A stretch of DNA of 64,000 nt from Limivicinus sp963617275 (GTDB taxonomy: Bacteria > Bacillota > Clostridia > Oscillospirales > Oscillospiraceae), in NCBI GenBank assembly GCA_963617275.1, contig CAVENX010000003.1, forward strand, positions 1-64,000, given 5' to 3'. How positions within the stretch are numbered: position 1 is the stretch's first letter; each line of letters begins with the position of its first letter. The notes below the pieces were generated by a model. That model saw nothing but the letters and a program-made list of their open reading frames with translations, was not told where the DNA came from and searched no databases. The position numbers were made by a program, and so were the translations under genes. This document shows, piece by piece, positions 24,018 through 33,413 of this stretch.

Positions 24018-25562
24018 GTGGAGCGATATGCAAAATACCTCCGGAAGTCTCGTTTTGACCGCGATTACGCCGAACTCAGCGTAGAGGAAACGCTGAAACG
24101 CCACGAAGAAATTCTGGACAGACTTGTGCGTGACAGAGGGTATAATATCGTCAGGACTTACAGAGAAGTAGTATCCGGCGAGTCGATCTCGGCCCGTCCT
24201 GAAATAAGGAAGCTTCTGAAGGAAGTAAACGCGGGTATGTACACAGGCGTGCTTGTCGTGGATGTCGAGCGTCTTGCCCGCGGCAACGAGGCTGATCAAG
24301 CATATATAAGCCAGGTTTTCCAATTCAGCGGGACAAAAATAATAACCCCGACGAAGGTCTACGACCCAAACAACGAGTTCGACGAGGAGTATTTTGAGTT
24401 TGGTCTGTTTATGAGCCGCCGCGAATATAAAACCATAAACCGCAGGCTTGTTCGCGGACGCGAAAGCTCTGCGGCAGAGGGGAAATATCTCGGCAGCATA
24501 GCCCCATACGGCTATGACCGGGTGAAGCTTCCCGACCAGAAAGGATATACGCTGACGCCCAACAGCGCGGAAGCGGAAACCGTGCGGAAAATATTTGAGC
24601 TTTATAACGGCAGATACGGCACGAAAATGATTGCAAACCGCCTCAACGATCTTGCCGTCCCGACGCGGCGCGGCGAACCGTGGACATACTCCACCGTCGC
24701 GGGGATTGTTGCAAATCCCGTATATACCGGCAAAATAAAACGCGGCTATTGCAGGCAGTACCGCACGCTGGACGAAAACGGAAATGTGCGCAAGCAGATA
24801 AAGCACATGAAAAATCCGGAGGACTATTCTCTGTACGACGGCCTTCATCCTCCGCTCATAGACGATGAAACGTTCCTCACGGCGCAGAAAATACGTGCGG
24901 AAAAAAGCGCGGGTGCACCAAGGGTGAAAGCGGACAGAACCTTGCAGAACGCCTTTTGCGGCCTGATCTACTGTGCGGAGTGCGGCAAGCGCATCGCAAG
25001 GACGACTGCCGCGGCGGCACGCGGCGGCACAGCAAGATTCCGCTGTGTAAATGCGAGAAACTGCCGCAACGGCACGGCGGATTATAAGCTTGTTGAAGCT
25101 GAAATAATCACTGCGCTCAGAAGCTGGCTGGACGGGTACAGGGTCAAACTCGACAGAGCCGATTTTCGTGATGAGATCGGCGAGTGCACAGCCATGCTTG
25201 AGAAGACTTCAGCAGAGATCGACGCGCTCAGCGCACAGCTTGAAAGGGCTTTTACTCTTGTTGAGCAGGGCGTATATTCCGCAGAACTTTTCCGTGAGCG
25301 TAAGGATAAGCTGACGACAGAGCTGGCGGAAAAGGAATCCTGCCGTTCAGCCGCAGAAAAAAAGCTGCACGCCCTTGAGTCGGACGGCGTGGCGTGCGCC
25401 GGGCTTATTCCCGCAGCAGAGGAGCTGCTCGCAAGCTACGATGACATGACGCCCGTCGAAAAAAACAGGCTCCTGAAAGCGATACTGCAAAAAATCGAGT
25501 ACAAAAAAGGCCGCGGCGGAAAAATAGTGATCGACATTTTTCCGCGTCTGCCGTCGCCGTAG
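24018..25562 (+). CDS. Large serine recombinase
   Basis: 514 residues, GTG start after GAAAGGAGCGGCCT. The N-terminal resolvase domain begins RYAKYLRKSRFDRD, with the nucleophile Ser in RKS (about residue 10), then VVSGESISARPEIRKLL and DVERLARG. The recombinase domain (about 165-270) holds APYGYDR and IANRLNDLAVPTRRG with YSTVAGIVANPVYTGKI. A zinc ribbon follows with CGLIYCAECGKRIA and CVNARNC, then a coiled-coil (about 375-455). Such enzymes integrate phages or transposons, or drive site-specific inversion. No other phage or conjugation genes are nearby, so it is a lone recombinase locus. Confidence 0.93.
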   Translation: MERYAKYLRKSRFDRDYAELSVEETLKRHEEILDRLVRDRGYNIVRTYREVVSGESISARPEIRKLLKEVNAGMYTGVLVVDVERLARGNEADQAYISQVFQFSGTKIITPTKVYDPNNEFDEEYFEFGLFMSRREYKTINRRLVRGRESSAAEGKYLGSIAPYGYDRVKLPDQKGYTLTPNSAEAETVRKIFELYNGRYGTKMIANRLNDLAVPTRRGEPWTYSTVAGIVANPVYTGKIKRGYCRQYRTLDENGNVRKQIKHMKNPEDYSLYDGLHPPLIDDETFLTAQKIRAEKSAGAPRVKADRTLQNAFCGLIYCAECGKRIARTTAAAARGGTARFRCVNARNCRNGTADYKLVEAEIITALRSWLDGYRVKLDRADFRDEIGECTAMLEKTSAEIDALSAQLERAFTLVEQGVYSAELFRERKDKLTTELAEKESCRSAAEKKLHALESDGVACAGLIPAAEELLASYDDMTPVEKNRLLKAILQKIEYKKGRGGKIVIDIFPRLPSP

Positions 25563-25575
25563 TATTCATGGACAC

Positions 25576-25674
25576 ACATATGTGTTTGTAAATGACCCTT
25601 CAAAGGGCTATGGAGTAAGCATACAGGATATGCTCTGCTCTGCGGGGATCGAAGTTGACGAACAGGCGGCTTAA
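25576..25674 (+). pseudogene. C-terminal gene fragment directly after the recombinase
   Basis: An open frame without start runs GHTYVFVNDPSKGYGVSIQD and on to a TAA at 25672-25674, about 31 codons. It has protein-like composition and begins only about 12 bases past the recombinase stop, so it looks like the tail of a gene cut by the recombinase element or by a deletion. The matching N-terminal part is not found in the window. Family not recognised. Confidence 0.4.
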
Positions 25675-25683
25675 ATTCTGCAT

Positions 25684-25720
25684 AATAAATCACGGACGGA
25701 TTTCCCGCCCGTGATTTATT
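25684..25720. terminator. Hairpin between recombinase remnant and thrB
   Basis: AATAAATCACGG pairs with CCGTGATTTATT around a 13-base loop. The A/T-rich outer arms let it act for the leftward thrC-thrB transcript, whose last stop is at 25727. Confidence 0.75.
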
Positions 25721-25726
25721 GATTTA

Positions 25727-26599
25727 TTACATCACTTTTGCGCCTTCAAAGTCGGGGATAAGCGGGATCATGCGCCAATCGGGCAGATTCTGCGAAGCGG
25801 CTTCGGAAAGCCTTCCGGCAAAGCCCGCTTCATCGGAAGCGCAGAGCAGCGTAGAGCCCGCGCCGGAAATGCACATTGCCTTGCCGCCGCACTCCGCCGC
25901 AAGTATCTTTGCCTTTTCCCAGCCCTCGATAAGCGGGAGGCGGTACGGCTGATGCACCCTGTCCTCCATGCCCACGCCGAGTAAGGCGCAGTCCCCGCTG
26001 CCGAGCGCGTTCAGCACAAGCGCGGCGCGGGAGACATTAAAAACCGTATCCGCACGGGTGAGTGAATCTGGCAGCACACTGCGTGCAAGGCTCGTTGAAA
26101 GCTCAGTCGGTGGGACAAGCGCGGCAAAATGCAGCTTATCGCTCAGCGGGAAATGCACCGTCACAGGGTCGCCGCCTACCATCGTTGAAGCCGTAAGCCC
26201 GCCGAGAAGCGCAGGCGCTACATTGTCCGGGTGTCCCTCGACCGCCGTGGCGATCTCAAGCAGCGCGTCGTTGTCAAGACGCAGACCGTACATTGCGTTT
26301 GCCGCGATCACGCCGCCGACAATGAGCGCAGAGGATGAGCCGAGCCCCCTTGAAACGGGGATGCCCGTATTCAAAAATCGGATGCTGACGCCCTTTTTCT
26401 CTGCACCGCTTTTTTTAAGCGTCATTGCGTAGGCTTTATAGGCAAGGTTTTCGGGGTTCTGGAATTTTTTGGCGCAGCCGCTTATTTCAAGCCCGTCGGC
26501 GGGGGTAAATTCGATCTCGTTATAGAGCCGCCACGCGATGCCGAAGCAGTCAAAGCCGGGACCGAGGTTTGCGGAGCTTGCCGGAACACGCACAAGCAT
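25727..26599 (-). CDS. thrB: Homoserine kinase
   Basis: 290 residues of the GHMP kinase family. VPASSANLGPGFDCFGIA at the N-terminus and the phosphate-binding PVSRGLGSSSALIVGG (about 88-103) are characteristic; a C-terminal GKAMCISGAGSTLLC matches motif 3. It makes O-phosphohomoserine for threonine synthase. Starts on the last base of the thrC stop (TGATG), so the two are translationally coupled. Confidence 0.95.
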   Translation of the reverse strand: MLVRVPASSANLGPGFDCFGIAWRLYNEIEFTPADGLEISGCAKKFQNPENLAYKAYAMTLKKSGAEKKGVSIRFLNTGIPVSRGLGSSSALIVGGVIAANAMYGLRLDNDALLEIATAVEGHPDNVAPALLGGLTASTMVGGDPVTVHFPLSDKLHFAALVPPTELSTSLARSVLPDSLTRADTVFNVSRAALVLNALGSGDCALLGVGMEDRVHQPYRLPLIEGWEKAKILAAECGGKAMCISGAGSTLLCASDEAGFAGRLSEAASQNLPDWRMIPLIPDFEGAKVM

Positions 26600-28062
26600 C
26601 AGTGTATCCCCCTTTCAAGTATAGCCTCAGCATAGCCGGTCAGCGCGTCCTTTTCAATGACGTCGGTATGCAGGATCTTTCTGCTTTTAAGCCCCGCGAG
26701 ATTTTCAGGTGCTTTCACACCGGTCAGGGCTTCAAGCCGCACCATTTGTTCAAATTCGTCTCCCGAGCAGTCACCGCCGATGCTGCGGAGAACCGCTGCG
26801 GGGAATTTATACGGCGAAGCGGTGGAGAGCACAACGCACTTTCTTTCGCGGCGTCCGAGTTTTTTGAGCACCGCAAAGGCAACTGCGGTATGCGGGTCGA
26901 TGAGGTAGCGCCGCTCCTTCCACATTCTTGCACACTCCGCGTCACACTCCGCCTGTGTGGAATAGCCTGCGGAGAAGACGGCGCGAATATTTGCAAGGGT
27001 TTCCCCGTCAACCGTATAAACGCCGGTTTTTGCAAGGCTGTCCATCCACTTTCCGACTTTTTGACTGTCACAGCCGCTTGCGGTGAACAGAAGCCGCTCA
27101 AGATTTGACGAGACAAGAATGTCCATTGAAGGCGAATCTGTGCGGATAAACGGTCGGCGGGTATCATAAACGCCGTCAGCGATAAAGTCGGCAAGGACGT
27201 TGTTTTCGTTCGCGGCAACAACAAGCCGTCCGACCGGCAGACCCATAAGTTTAGCGTAGTACCCCGCCAGAACATCGCCGAAATTTCCGGTAGGCACGAT
27301 AAAATCTATCTCTTCTCCAAGAGTGATGTCCCCGTGCGCCAGCAGCTGCGCGTATGCCGAGAAATAATAACACACCTGCGGGGCAAGACGGCCGATGTTT
27401 ATGGAATTTGCGGAGGAAAGGCGTCTACCCGTTCCTTTCTTACCGCCCAGCACGGAAAACGCCGCTTTCACGCCGCGCTGACAGTCGTCAAAATTGCCCT
27501 TGACAGCGCATACCCTGACGTTTTTTCCCTCCTGCGTCGCCATCTGCGCGTACTGCACGGGGGATACGCCGCCCTCGGGGTAGAAAACAACTATACCCGT
27601 GCCGGGCACGTCATGAAATCCCTCAAGCGCTGCTTTCCCCGTGTCGCCGGAGGTGGCGGTAAGTATGAGTATTTCATCCGTCATGCCCGTCTGCTCCCGG
27701 GCTTTTGTGATAAGCCGGGGCAGCATTGACAGCGCCACATCCTTGAATGCGGAGGTCGGGCCGTGGTAAAGCTCCATAACATAATCGTCCCCGCAGCGGA
27801 CGACGGGAGAAATGCGGTCGTTTTCAAATTTTCCGGCGTAGGCTTTTTCCACAAGCGCACCCATATCGTCAAAGCCGGGCAGGAGATGATGCAGTATCAT
27901 CTGCATCATGCCAAGCTCATTGAGCGCAAGGCATTTCTTCCAATCAAAGCGTCTCTCGGAAAGCGTCGGATCGACAAACAGCCCGCCGTCAGGAGCAAGC
28001 CCCTGCAAAACCGCCTGCAAATCCGAAACATATATATCGGAACGTGTGCTTTTATAGTTCAT
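26599..28062 (-). CDS. thrC: Threonine synthase
   Basis: 487 residues, the longer thrC1-type form. YKSTRSDIYVSDLQAVLQGLAPDGGLFV opens the protein, and GPTSAFKDVALSMLP (about 114-128) carries the PLP lysine. ATSGDTGKAALEGF is the phosphate-binding loop. It converts O-phosphohomoserine to threonine. RBS ACAGGAGAAAAA. Upstream on the same strand is an ACT-domain protein, and divergent from both is hom-lysC-asd. Confidence 0.95.
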   Translation of the reverse strand: MNYKSTRSDIYVSDLQAVLQGLAPDGGLFVDPTLSERRFDWKKCLALNELGMMQMILHHLLPGFDDMGALVEKAYAGKFENDRISPVVRCGDDYVMELYHGPTSAFKDVALSMLPRLITKAREQTGMTDEILILTATSGDTGKAALEGFHDVPGTGIVVFYPEGGVSPVQYAQMATQEGKNVRVCAVKGNFDDCQRGVKAAFSVLGGKKGTGRRLSSANSINIGRLAPQVCYYFSAYAQLLAHGDITLGEEIDFIVPTGNFGDVLAGYYAKLMGLPVGRLVVAANENNVLADFIADGVYDTRRPFIRTDSPSMDILVSSNLERLLFTASGCDSQKVGKWMDSLAKTGVYTVDGETLANIRAVFSAGYSTQAECDAECARMWKERRYLIDPHTAVAFAVLKKLGRRERKCVVLSTASPYKFPAAVLRSIGGDCSGDEFEQMVRLEALTGVKAPENLAGLKSRKILHTDVIEKDALTGYAEAILERGIH

Positions 28063-28087
28063 TTTTTCTCCTGTGTTCTATCGTGTA

Positions 28088-28525
28088 TCATTCTATTGCG
28101 ACAAGCTTTACCTGCTCGACGCCCGGGGTTTTTTCTATACGCTTTGTAAGCCCGTTCAGTTCGCATGTCATGGAGCTTACATCAAGCGAGATGGTAACGC
28201 TGGCGCGGTCATGTATCGGCAGGCTCTGCGTAATGGTGAGCACGCTTCCGCCCACTTCCGATATACTGCCCAGCACGGCGCTCAGTACGCCGGGGGAATG
28301 ATCGAGCATCATGGAGAGCACCGCTTTTCTGCTTCCGGACAGCTCAGACGGTTCAAAGATATAATCCTTGTATTTATAATACGTACTGCGTGAAATGCCC
28401 ACGGCCTTTACCGCCTGACTGACATCCTTTGCCTTGCCCGTTTCCATAAGCCTGCGCGCCTCAAGCACCAGAGAATAGTACTCCGGCAAAATGTTTTTGT
28501 GAATAATGAGATAGTTTTCTAACAT
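28088..28525 (-). CDS. pheB: ACT domain protein, PheB family
   Basis: 145 residues. Residues 1-65 form a helix-turn-helix-like segment (DVSQAVKAVGISRSTYYKYKD), and 65-145 an ACT domain (LSMMLDHSPGVLSAVLGSISEVGGSVLTI). This is the UPF0735/PheB family, often linked to aromatic or threonine biosynthesis genes and probably an amino-acid-responsive regulator. It leads the thrC-thrB transcript and may sense threonine for the two divergent operons. Direct DNA binding is inferred. Confidence 0.85.
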   Translation of the reverse strand: MLENYLIIHKNILPEYYSLVLEARRLMETGKAKDVSQAVKAVGISRSTYYKYKDYIFEPSELSGSRKAVLSMMLDHSPGVLSAVLGSISEVGGSVLTITQSLPIHDRASVTISLDVSSMTCELNGLTKRIEKTPGVEQVKLVAIE

Positions 28526-28600
28526 TCAGTTCAAACTCCTTGTTAAGGCTCCCCCACATGACGGGGCAACGCCTTTATTTTTTTCTTAAAAAAATTTCTC

Positions 28601-28629
28601 TTGCATTTCCGATGACCATATGATACACT
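28601..28629 (+). promoter_or_regulatory. Promoter of hom-lysC-asd
   Basis: TTGCAT (28601-28606), 17 bases, TACACT (28624-28629), 62 bases before the hom start. Confidence 0.55.
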
Positions 28630-28691
28630 GTCCACGTCAAAAATACAAGTGTTTTTGATATGCAGACAAAAATTATTTTGGAGGTGGACTT

Positions 28692-29834
28692 GTGAAAGTC
28701 GCGGTATTGGGTTTCGGAACGGTTGGCAAGGGAGTGTATGATATGCTGCGAACTTGTCCGCTCTTTGAGGCCGGGCCGGTGCTTGTGCGTCCCGGTAAGG
28801 AGGATAAGCCCTTCAAGGTGTCTTCGATTGAAGCAATCGCCGCCGATAAAAGCGTTGACGCGGTAGCGGAGGTTATGGGCGGCGTCGAGCCTGCGTTTTT
28901 TTATTGTGCGGCGGCGCTGAAGGCCGGAAAGCACGTCGTCACGTCAAACAAAGCTCTCGTTGCGGCCAAGGGCATTGAGCTCAACGCACTTGCGCGTGAA
29001 AACGGCGTCGGCTTTCTTTTCAGCGCAGCCTGCGGCGGAGCCGTACCGTTCCTGCACAATCTTGAGCTTGCGCGGCAAAGCGACGAGATACTTTCTCTCG
29101 GCGGCATACTCAACGGGACGACAAATTTCATGCTGGACAAAATGCAGGCGGAGGGAATGGATTACGGTGAAGCGCTGAAAGAAGCGCAGGCTCTCGGCTA
29201 CGCGGAAGCGGACCCGACGGCAGACGTCACTGGGCTTGACGCGCTGAGGAAAATAATGCTCGGCTGCGCTGTGGCATACGATATGCTGCCGGCAGACGGG
29301 CTGCTCAACGAGGGTATAGACTCGCTGAAAGCCTCTGATGTCAGGCATTTCCGGAGCAAGGGACTCACCTGCCGTCTGCTTGCCCGCGGCGGCATCGCGG
29401 ACGGGAAGCTTTACGCCTATGTCCAACCGGTGCTTGTCGGGAGCGACGCGCCCGAATGTGCGGTCAGGCAGAATTTCAACATGGCAAAATATACAGGAAA
29501 AAACAGCGGGCAGATAGTTCTCATGGGTCAGGGTGCCGGGCGCTATCCCACGGCCTCGGCGGTGATAAGGGATCTTGAGTGCCTGCGCTTCGGGCAGAGA
29601 GAAATGCTGCACGGTAAGTGCGCAGAGGTCAGTGCGGACAACGCCGGATGCATCTGCGCCTACTATGTGCGGCTTCCCATACAATTTGCCGACAAGCTTG
29701 AGTTTGAAAGCGTCGAAGCCGACGACGGCGTAATAAGAGGCGTTACAAGGCCGATAAGCGTAAAGGCCATGCACGAGAGTGTGCGCGCAATGCGCAAGGG
29801 CGGCGCGGACGTATTTTTTGCAGAGCTTGCCTGA
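28692..29834 (+). CDS. hom: Homoserine dehydrogenase, short form
   Basis: 380 residues, GTG start after GGAGGTGGACTT. NAD(P)-binding GFGTVGKGVYDML (7-19), VTSNKALVAAKG, and the catalytic GGILNGTTNFMLDKM plus EADPTADVTGLDALRKIMLG. It reduces aspartate semialdehyde to homoserine. Bacillus-type enzymes reach about 430 residues with a full ACT domain; here only a shortened ACT-like end remains (YYVRLPIQFADKLEFESVEA), so threonine feedback may be altered. Confidence 0.93.
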   Translation: MKVAVLGFGTVGKGVYDMLRTCPLFEAGPVLVRPGKEDKPFKVSSIEAIAADKSVDAVAEVMGGVEPAFFYCAAALKAGKHVVTSNKALVAAKGIELNALARENGVGFLFSAACGGAVPFLHNLELARQSDEILSLGGILNGTTNFMLDKMQAEGMDYGEALKEAQALGYAEADPTADVTGLDALRKIMLGCAVAYDMLPADGLLNEGIDSLKASDVRHFRSKGLTCRLLARGGIADGKLYAYVQPVLVGSDAPECAVRQNFNMAKYTGKNSGQIVLMGQGAGRYPTASAVIRDLECLRFGQREMLHGKCAEVSADNAGCICAYYVRLPIQFADKLEFESVEADDGVIRGVTRPISVKAMHESVRAMRKGGADVFFAELA

Positions 29835-29853
29835 TAACGAAAGGAATATATAA

Positions 29854-31173
29854 ATGTTGAAAACGGCAAAGTTCGGCGGTTCGTCGGTCGCAAGCGCCGA
29901 ACAGTTCAGAAAAGTAAAAGACATAATAAACGCCGACCCCTCAAGACGCATCGTTATCTCCTCGGCGGCAGGCAAGCGCTCCGGCAGCGACCATAAGCTT
30001 ACCGATCTTTTGTATCTGTGCCACGCACATATCACCTACGGCGTCGGGTGCGAGGACATACTCGACACAATTGAAAGCCGCTTTGTCGAAATACGTGACG
30101 CGCTCACTCTCAGCTACGATGTCGAGAAGGATTTTGAAACTTTGCGCGCAGGGCTTAACAAGGATACTCCCGTTGACTTTCTCGTGTCAAGGGGCGAATA
30201 CTTCACTTCCCGTCTGCTGGCAGAATATCTCGGATATGAATTTATCGACGCTTTCGACTGCATTTTCTTCGGCTTTGACGGACAGATAGATACCGTGCGA
30301 ACATATTCCGCGATAAAGGCGGCGCTGGATAAATATGAAAGGATCCTCATCCCCGGTTTTTACGGCCGCTCTCCCACGGGCAGGGTCAAGGTAATGAGCA
30401 GGGGCGGAAGCGATATAAGCGGTGCGCTCGCCGCGGCAGCGTCGGATTCGGACGTATATGAAAACTGGACGGACGTCTCCGGCATACTGATGGCCGACCC
30501 CAAAATCGTCAGTGATCCTCGGCCTATCGCACACCTCACCTACGGTGAGCTTCGGGAGCTTGCGTTCATGGGTGCGTCGGTGCTGCACGAGGAGTCGATA
30601 CTCCCGGTTAGGGAAAAGGGCATTTCCCTGAACATCCGCAATACAAACAGCCCCGATGAGCCGGGGACAATGATCGTTGACAGGGTGGACGAGAACGAGC
30701 CTATCGAAGACAGCTTCATCACCGGCATCGCCGGACGGCGCAACTTCACTATAATAACGGTGCTCAAGCGCAACATGAACACCAGTGCAACACTCCGCAC
30801 GGCACTTGAAATTCTGGACAGATACAAAGCGGCGGTAGAGCATATCACACTCGGTCTTGACAGCTTTGCTTTCGTCACGGCAACGGCGGCACTCGGAGAC
30901 AGCGTATATGACGTCATATCGGACATTCAGAAAAGCTGCCGTCCCGATGACATTCAGGTTCAGGAGGGCATAGCGCTCGTGGCGGCGATTGGACGCAAAA
31001 TGACGTCCCGACCGGGTACATCCGGCAAGCTCTTCAAAGCTCTCGGCGACAAGGGCATCAACATACGCACCATCGCACAGGGCGCGGATGAATTGAGTAT
31101 AATAGTAGGCGTTGATAATAACAGCTTTGAGACCGCGATACGGGTTCTGTACAGCGGTTTCGCGGGAAAATGA
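29854..31173 (+). CDS. lysC: Aspartate kinase
   Basis: 439 residues with KFGGSSVASAEQFRKV at the start, the active-site region FYGRSPTGRVKVMSRGGSDISGAL (about 169-192), and two C-terminal ACT domains (about 300-439), including GTSGKLFKALGDKGINIRTIAQG. It phosphorylates aspartate to start the Thr/Met/Lys pathway. The tandem ACT domains suggest allosteric inhibition by threonine or lysine. Between hom and asd in one operon, RBS AAAGGAATATATAA. Confidence 0.95.
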   Translation: MLKTAKFGGSSVASAEQFRKVKDIINADPSRRIVISSAAGKRSGSDHKLTDLLYLCHAHITYGVGCEDILDTIESRFVEIRDALTLSYDVEKDFETLRAGLNKDTPVDFLVSRGEYFTSRLLAEYLGYEFIDAFDCIFFGFDGQIDTVRTYSAIKAALDKYERILIPGFYGRSPTGRVKVMSRGGSDISGALAAAASDSDVYENWTDVSGILMADPKIVSDPRPIAHLTYGELRELAFMGASVLHEESILPVREKGISLNIRNTNSPDEPGTMIVDRVDENEPIEDSFITGIAGRRNFTIITVLKRNMNTSATLRTALEILDRYKAAVEHITLGLDSFAFVTATAALGDSVYDVISDIQKSCRPDDIQVQEGIALVAAIGRKMTSRPGTSGKLFKALGDKGINIRTIAQGADELSIIVGVDNNSFETAIRVLYSGFAGK

Positions 31174-31194
31174 TCATATCAGGGGGATTTTGCA

Positions 31195-32193
31195 ATGAAA
31201 GAATACAATGTAGCGGTATTGGGCGCAACGGGCGCCGTCGGGCAGGAAATGCTCAGAGTTCTGGAGGAATATGACGTCCCGGTGGGAAAGCTTCTCCCGC
31301 TGGCAAGCGCAAAAAGCGCTGGCGGATACATAAAATTCAAGGGTAAGGACGTACTTATCGAGGAAGCGTCGGAGGGCAGCTTCAAGGGCATGGACTTTGT
31401 GCTCGGCGCGGTCAAGAACTCGATGAGCCGGAAATTTGCCCCTGCTATAGTGAAAAGCGGCGCGGTGTATATAGACAATTCTTCCGCTTTCCGTCTCGAT
31501 GCCGATGTGCCGCTGGTCGTACCCGAGATAAACGGAGAGGACGCGTTCAAAAACAAGGGCATTATCGCAAACCCCAACTGCTCCTCCATCATAACCATGA
31601 TGGCAGTAGCGGGCATACAGAAACTAAGCCCTATAAAATCCATGATCGCCTGTACGTATCAAGCGGTATCCGGCGCAGGCATAGGCGGCCTGCACGAGCT
31701 TGAAGCTCAGATGAAAGCGCTTGCCGAAGGCAGGGAGCCTGAGCGCAAGGTCTTTGCACACCAGATCGCCGCAAACGTAATCCCCTACATCGGCGACGAT
31801 TACGGCAATCTCTACACCGACGAGGAAATGAAGATGCAGAACGAGGGGCGCAGGATACTGCACAACGATGCGCTCAAGGTTACTTGCACCTGTGTGCGCG
31901 TGCCCGTAATGCGCTCGCACTCCATCGCTGTCACGCTGCGCACCGAGAGGAAGATAAGCGTAGAGGAGGCCAAGGCTGCCGTCGCGGCGTTCCCCGGCGT
32001 CAAGCTCGTAGAGGATTATGAGGGGCGCTGCTACCCCACCCCGCTCGATACCTCCAACCAGAACCTTGTCTGGGTCGGACGCATCCGTGAAGACCTCACC
32101 GACGAAAACGGACTTACGCTGTGGTGCTGCGGCGACCAGATACGCAAGGGCGCGGCGGCAAACGCGGTGCAGATCCTGATGAAGATGATATAA
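31195..32193 (+). CDS. asd: Aspartate-semialdehyde dehydrogenase
   Basis: 332 residues. VLGATGAVGQEMLRVL (NADP-binding, 9-24), VYIDNSSAFR, catalytic Cys in ANPNCSSIITMMA (about 127), and the Q/E/H-containing YQAVSGAGIGGLHEL. It reduces aspartyl phosphate to the semialdehyde used by hom. Ends the hom-lysC-asd operon and is followed by a strong terminator. Confidence 0.95.
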   Translation: MKEYNVAVLGATGAVGQEMLRVLEEYDVPVGKLLPLASAKSAGGYIKFKGKDVLIEEASEGSFKGMDFVLGAVKNSMSRKFAPAIVKSGAVYIDNSSAFRLDADVPLVVPEINGEDAFKNKGIIANPNCSSIITMMAVAGIQKLSPIKSMIACTYQAVSGAGIGGLHELEAQMKALAEGREPERKVFAHQIAANVIPYIGDDYGNLYTDEEMKMQNEGRRILHNDALKVTCTCVRVPVMRSHSIAVTLRTERKISVEEAKAAVAAFPGVKLVEDYEGRCYPTPLDTSNQNLVWVGRIREDLTDENGLTLWCCGDQIRKGAAANAVQILMKMI

Positions 32194-32205
32194 ACTTTAA
32201 AAACC

Positions 32206-32250
32206 AAAATGGCAGCCGGTCCGTGCAAACGGATACGCTGCCATTTTTTC
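32206..32250 (+). terminator. Terminator of hom-lysC-asd
   Basis: AAAATGGCAGC and GCTGCCATTTT arms with an inner CCGT/ACGG pairing, followed by TTC. Confidence 0.85.
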
Positions 32251-32363
32251 ATAAAACTTAAAAACTCGTGTAAATTGCTTGGAAATGGCTGCAAAAGCTG
32301 TCATGCAGCCAAATTTGCTTTTCTCGGATTTGAAAACGTCGGCTACGCTCTTCAAGAAAAATG

Positions 32364-32392
32364 TTGAACCTTTGTCTTTATAATGTTATGAT
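32364..32392 (+). promoter_or_regulatory. Promoter of the RpiR-family gene
   Basis: TTGAAC (32364-32369), 17 bases, TATGAT (32387-32392). The upstream half overlaps the motif GAAAAATGTTGAA (32356-32368), which recurs before the next gene. Confidence 0.65.
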
Positions 32393-32424
32393 AAAAAAGA
32401 ATACGATAAAGGAGACACAAAGGC

Positions 32425-33300
32425 TTGGATACAATTTCACTGAGAACACGAATTGAAACCACCATTCTGACAAAAAAAGGAAAAATTATAGCGCAGTACA
32501 TTTTAGATAATATTAACACGGTTGCCTATCTTCCGGCATCTTCTCTTGCAAAAACAATTGGCGTAAGTGATGCTTCCATCCACCGCTTGGCAAAACAGCT
32601 TGGTTTTGAAAGCTACGGGGCTCTTCAGGATGAGCTTCACTCCATCATTTCCCAACACCTGGTAGAGGGAAAATTCATCTACCAGTCCCCCGGTGAAGTC
32701 ATTACCGAGATGTTTAACGGAAAAACAGCAGAAGTTCAGGATATTATTGATGAGGCACAGCGAGTGGCGCTCGGGAACATAGGCGATGTCTTTTCAAAGC
32801 TTACAACGGAAAGAATCGAGGAAGCGACAGAAATTCTTCTAAATTCAAGAAGAATTTATGCCACAGGTTTTTGGACCGGTGCAAGTCTTGCAGAGATGTT
32901 CGCAGAAAAGTTCTTGTACAACAATGATAACATCTATACCATCACATCCCCGGGTCCGGAGAATATCGCCAAAATATTGAGTATTCAGGAAACAGACTGC
33001 GTTTTGGTCTACTCTTTCAAGCGGCCGGTCACGGGTCTTGAAAAAATAGTACAGATAGCAAAGAAAAACGGAGCCAAGGTAATACTCATTGCGGATAAGG
33101 AAACCAATTATTTAGCGCCTCTGTCTGATATATGTCTGATCGGCTCTACACTGGGGATGGGCTTTCAAAGTCTGATTGCGCCCCTCATGATCTCTGAAAT
33201 TCTTTTGGCCTGCTCCGTCAACAAGGTATGGAAAAAGCGAAAGGAATACACCGGAAATCTCAACACGATCCTTGAAGATATTGACTACTATAAAAGATAA
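32425..33300 (+). CDS. RpiR-family transcriptional regulator
   Basis: 291 residues, TTG start with GGAG ten bases upstream. Residues 1-80 are an RpiR-type helix-turn-helix (KKGKIIAQYILDN, then LAKTIGVSDASIHRLAKQLGF); 120-260 form a SIS sugar-isomerase fold (RRIYATGFWTGASLAEMFA and VLVYSFKRPVTGLEKIVQIAKKNGAKVILIAD, given here in parts). RpiR proteins respond to phosphorylated metabolites. It stands first in a peptide/amide catabolic island and probably regulates itself and the operon from 33502. Confidence 0.9.
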   Translation: MDTISLRTRIETTILTKKGKIIAQYILDNINTVAYLPASSLAKTIGVSDASIHRLAKQLGFESYGALQDELHSIISQHLVEGKFIYQSPGEVITEMFNGKTAEVQDIIDEAQRVALGNIGDVFSKLTTERIEEATEILLNSRRIYATGFWTGASLAEMFAEKFLYNNDNIYTITSPGPENIAKILSIQETDCVLVYSFKRPVTGLEKIVQIAKKNGAKVILIADKETNYLAPLSDICLIGSTLGMGFQSLIAPLMISEILLACSVNKVWKKRKEYTGNLNTILEDIDYYKR

Positions 33301-33305
33301 CGCCG

Positions 33306-33352
33306 ATATCCTGTAAGAAATTGAGCAATTCAATTTCTTACAGGATTTTTTG
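33306..33352 (+). terminator. Terminator of the RpiR-family gene
   Basis: CCTGTAAGAAATTG pairs perfectly with CAATTTCTTACAGG over AGCAATT's centre, then ATTTTTTG. Confidence 0.9.
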
Positions 33353-33413
33353 CGTCTCAATTGAAGAGTTTTCGACAAACTGCACAATTTTTCTCGATAA
33401 TTTTAGATGTAAT

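Noticed and set aside
28526..28691. Threonine leader peptide or T-box in the hom leader
   Set aside because: No run of Thr/Ile codons, T-box word or terminator hairpin was seen between the promoter and hom.
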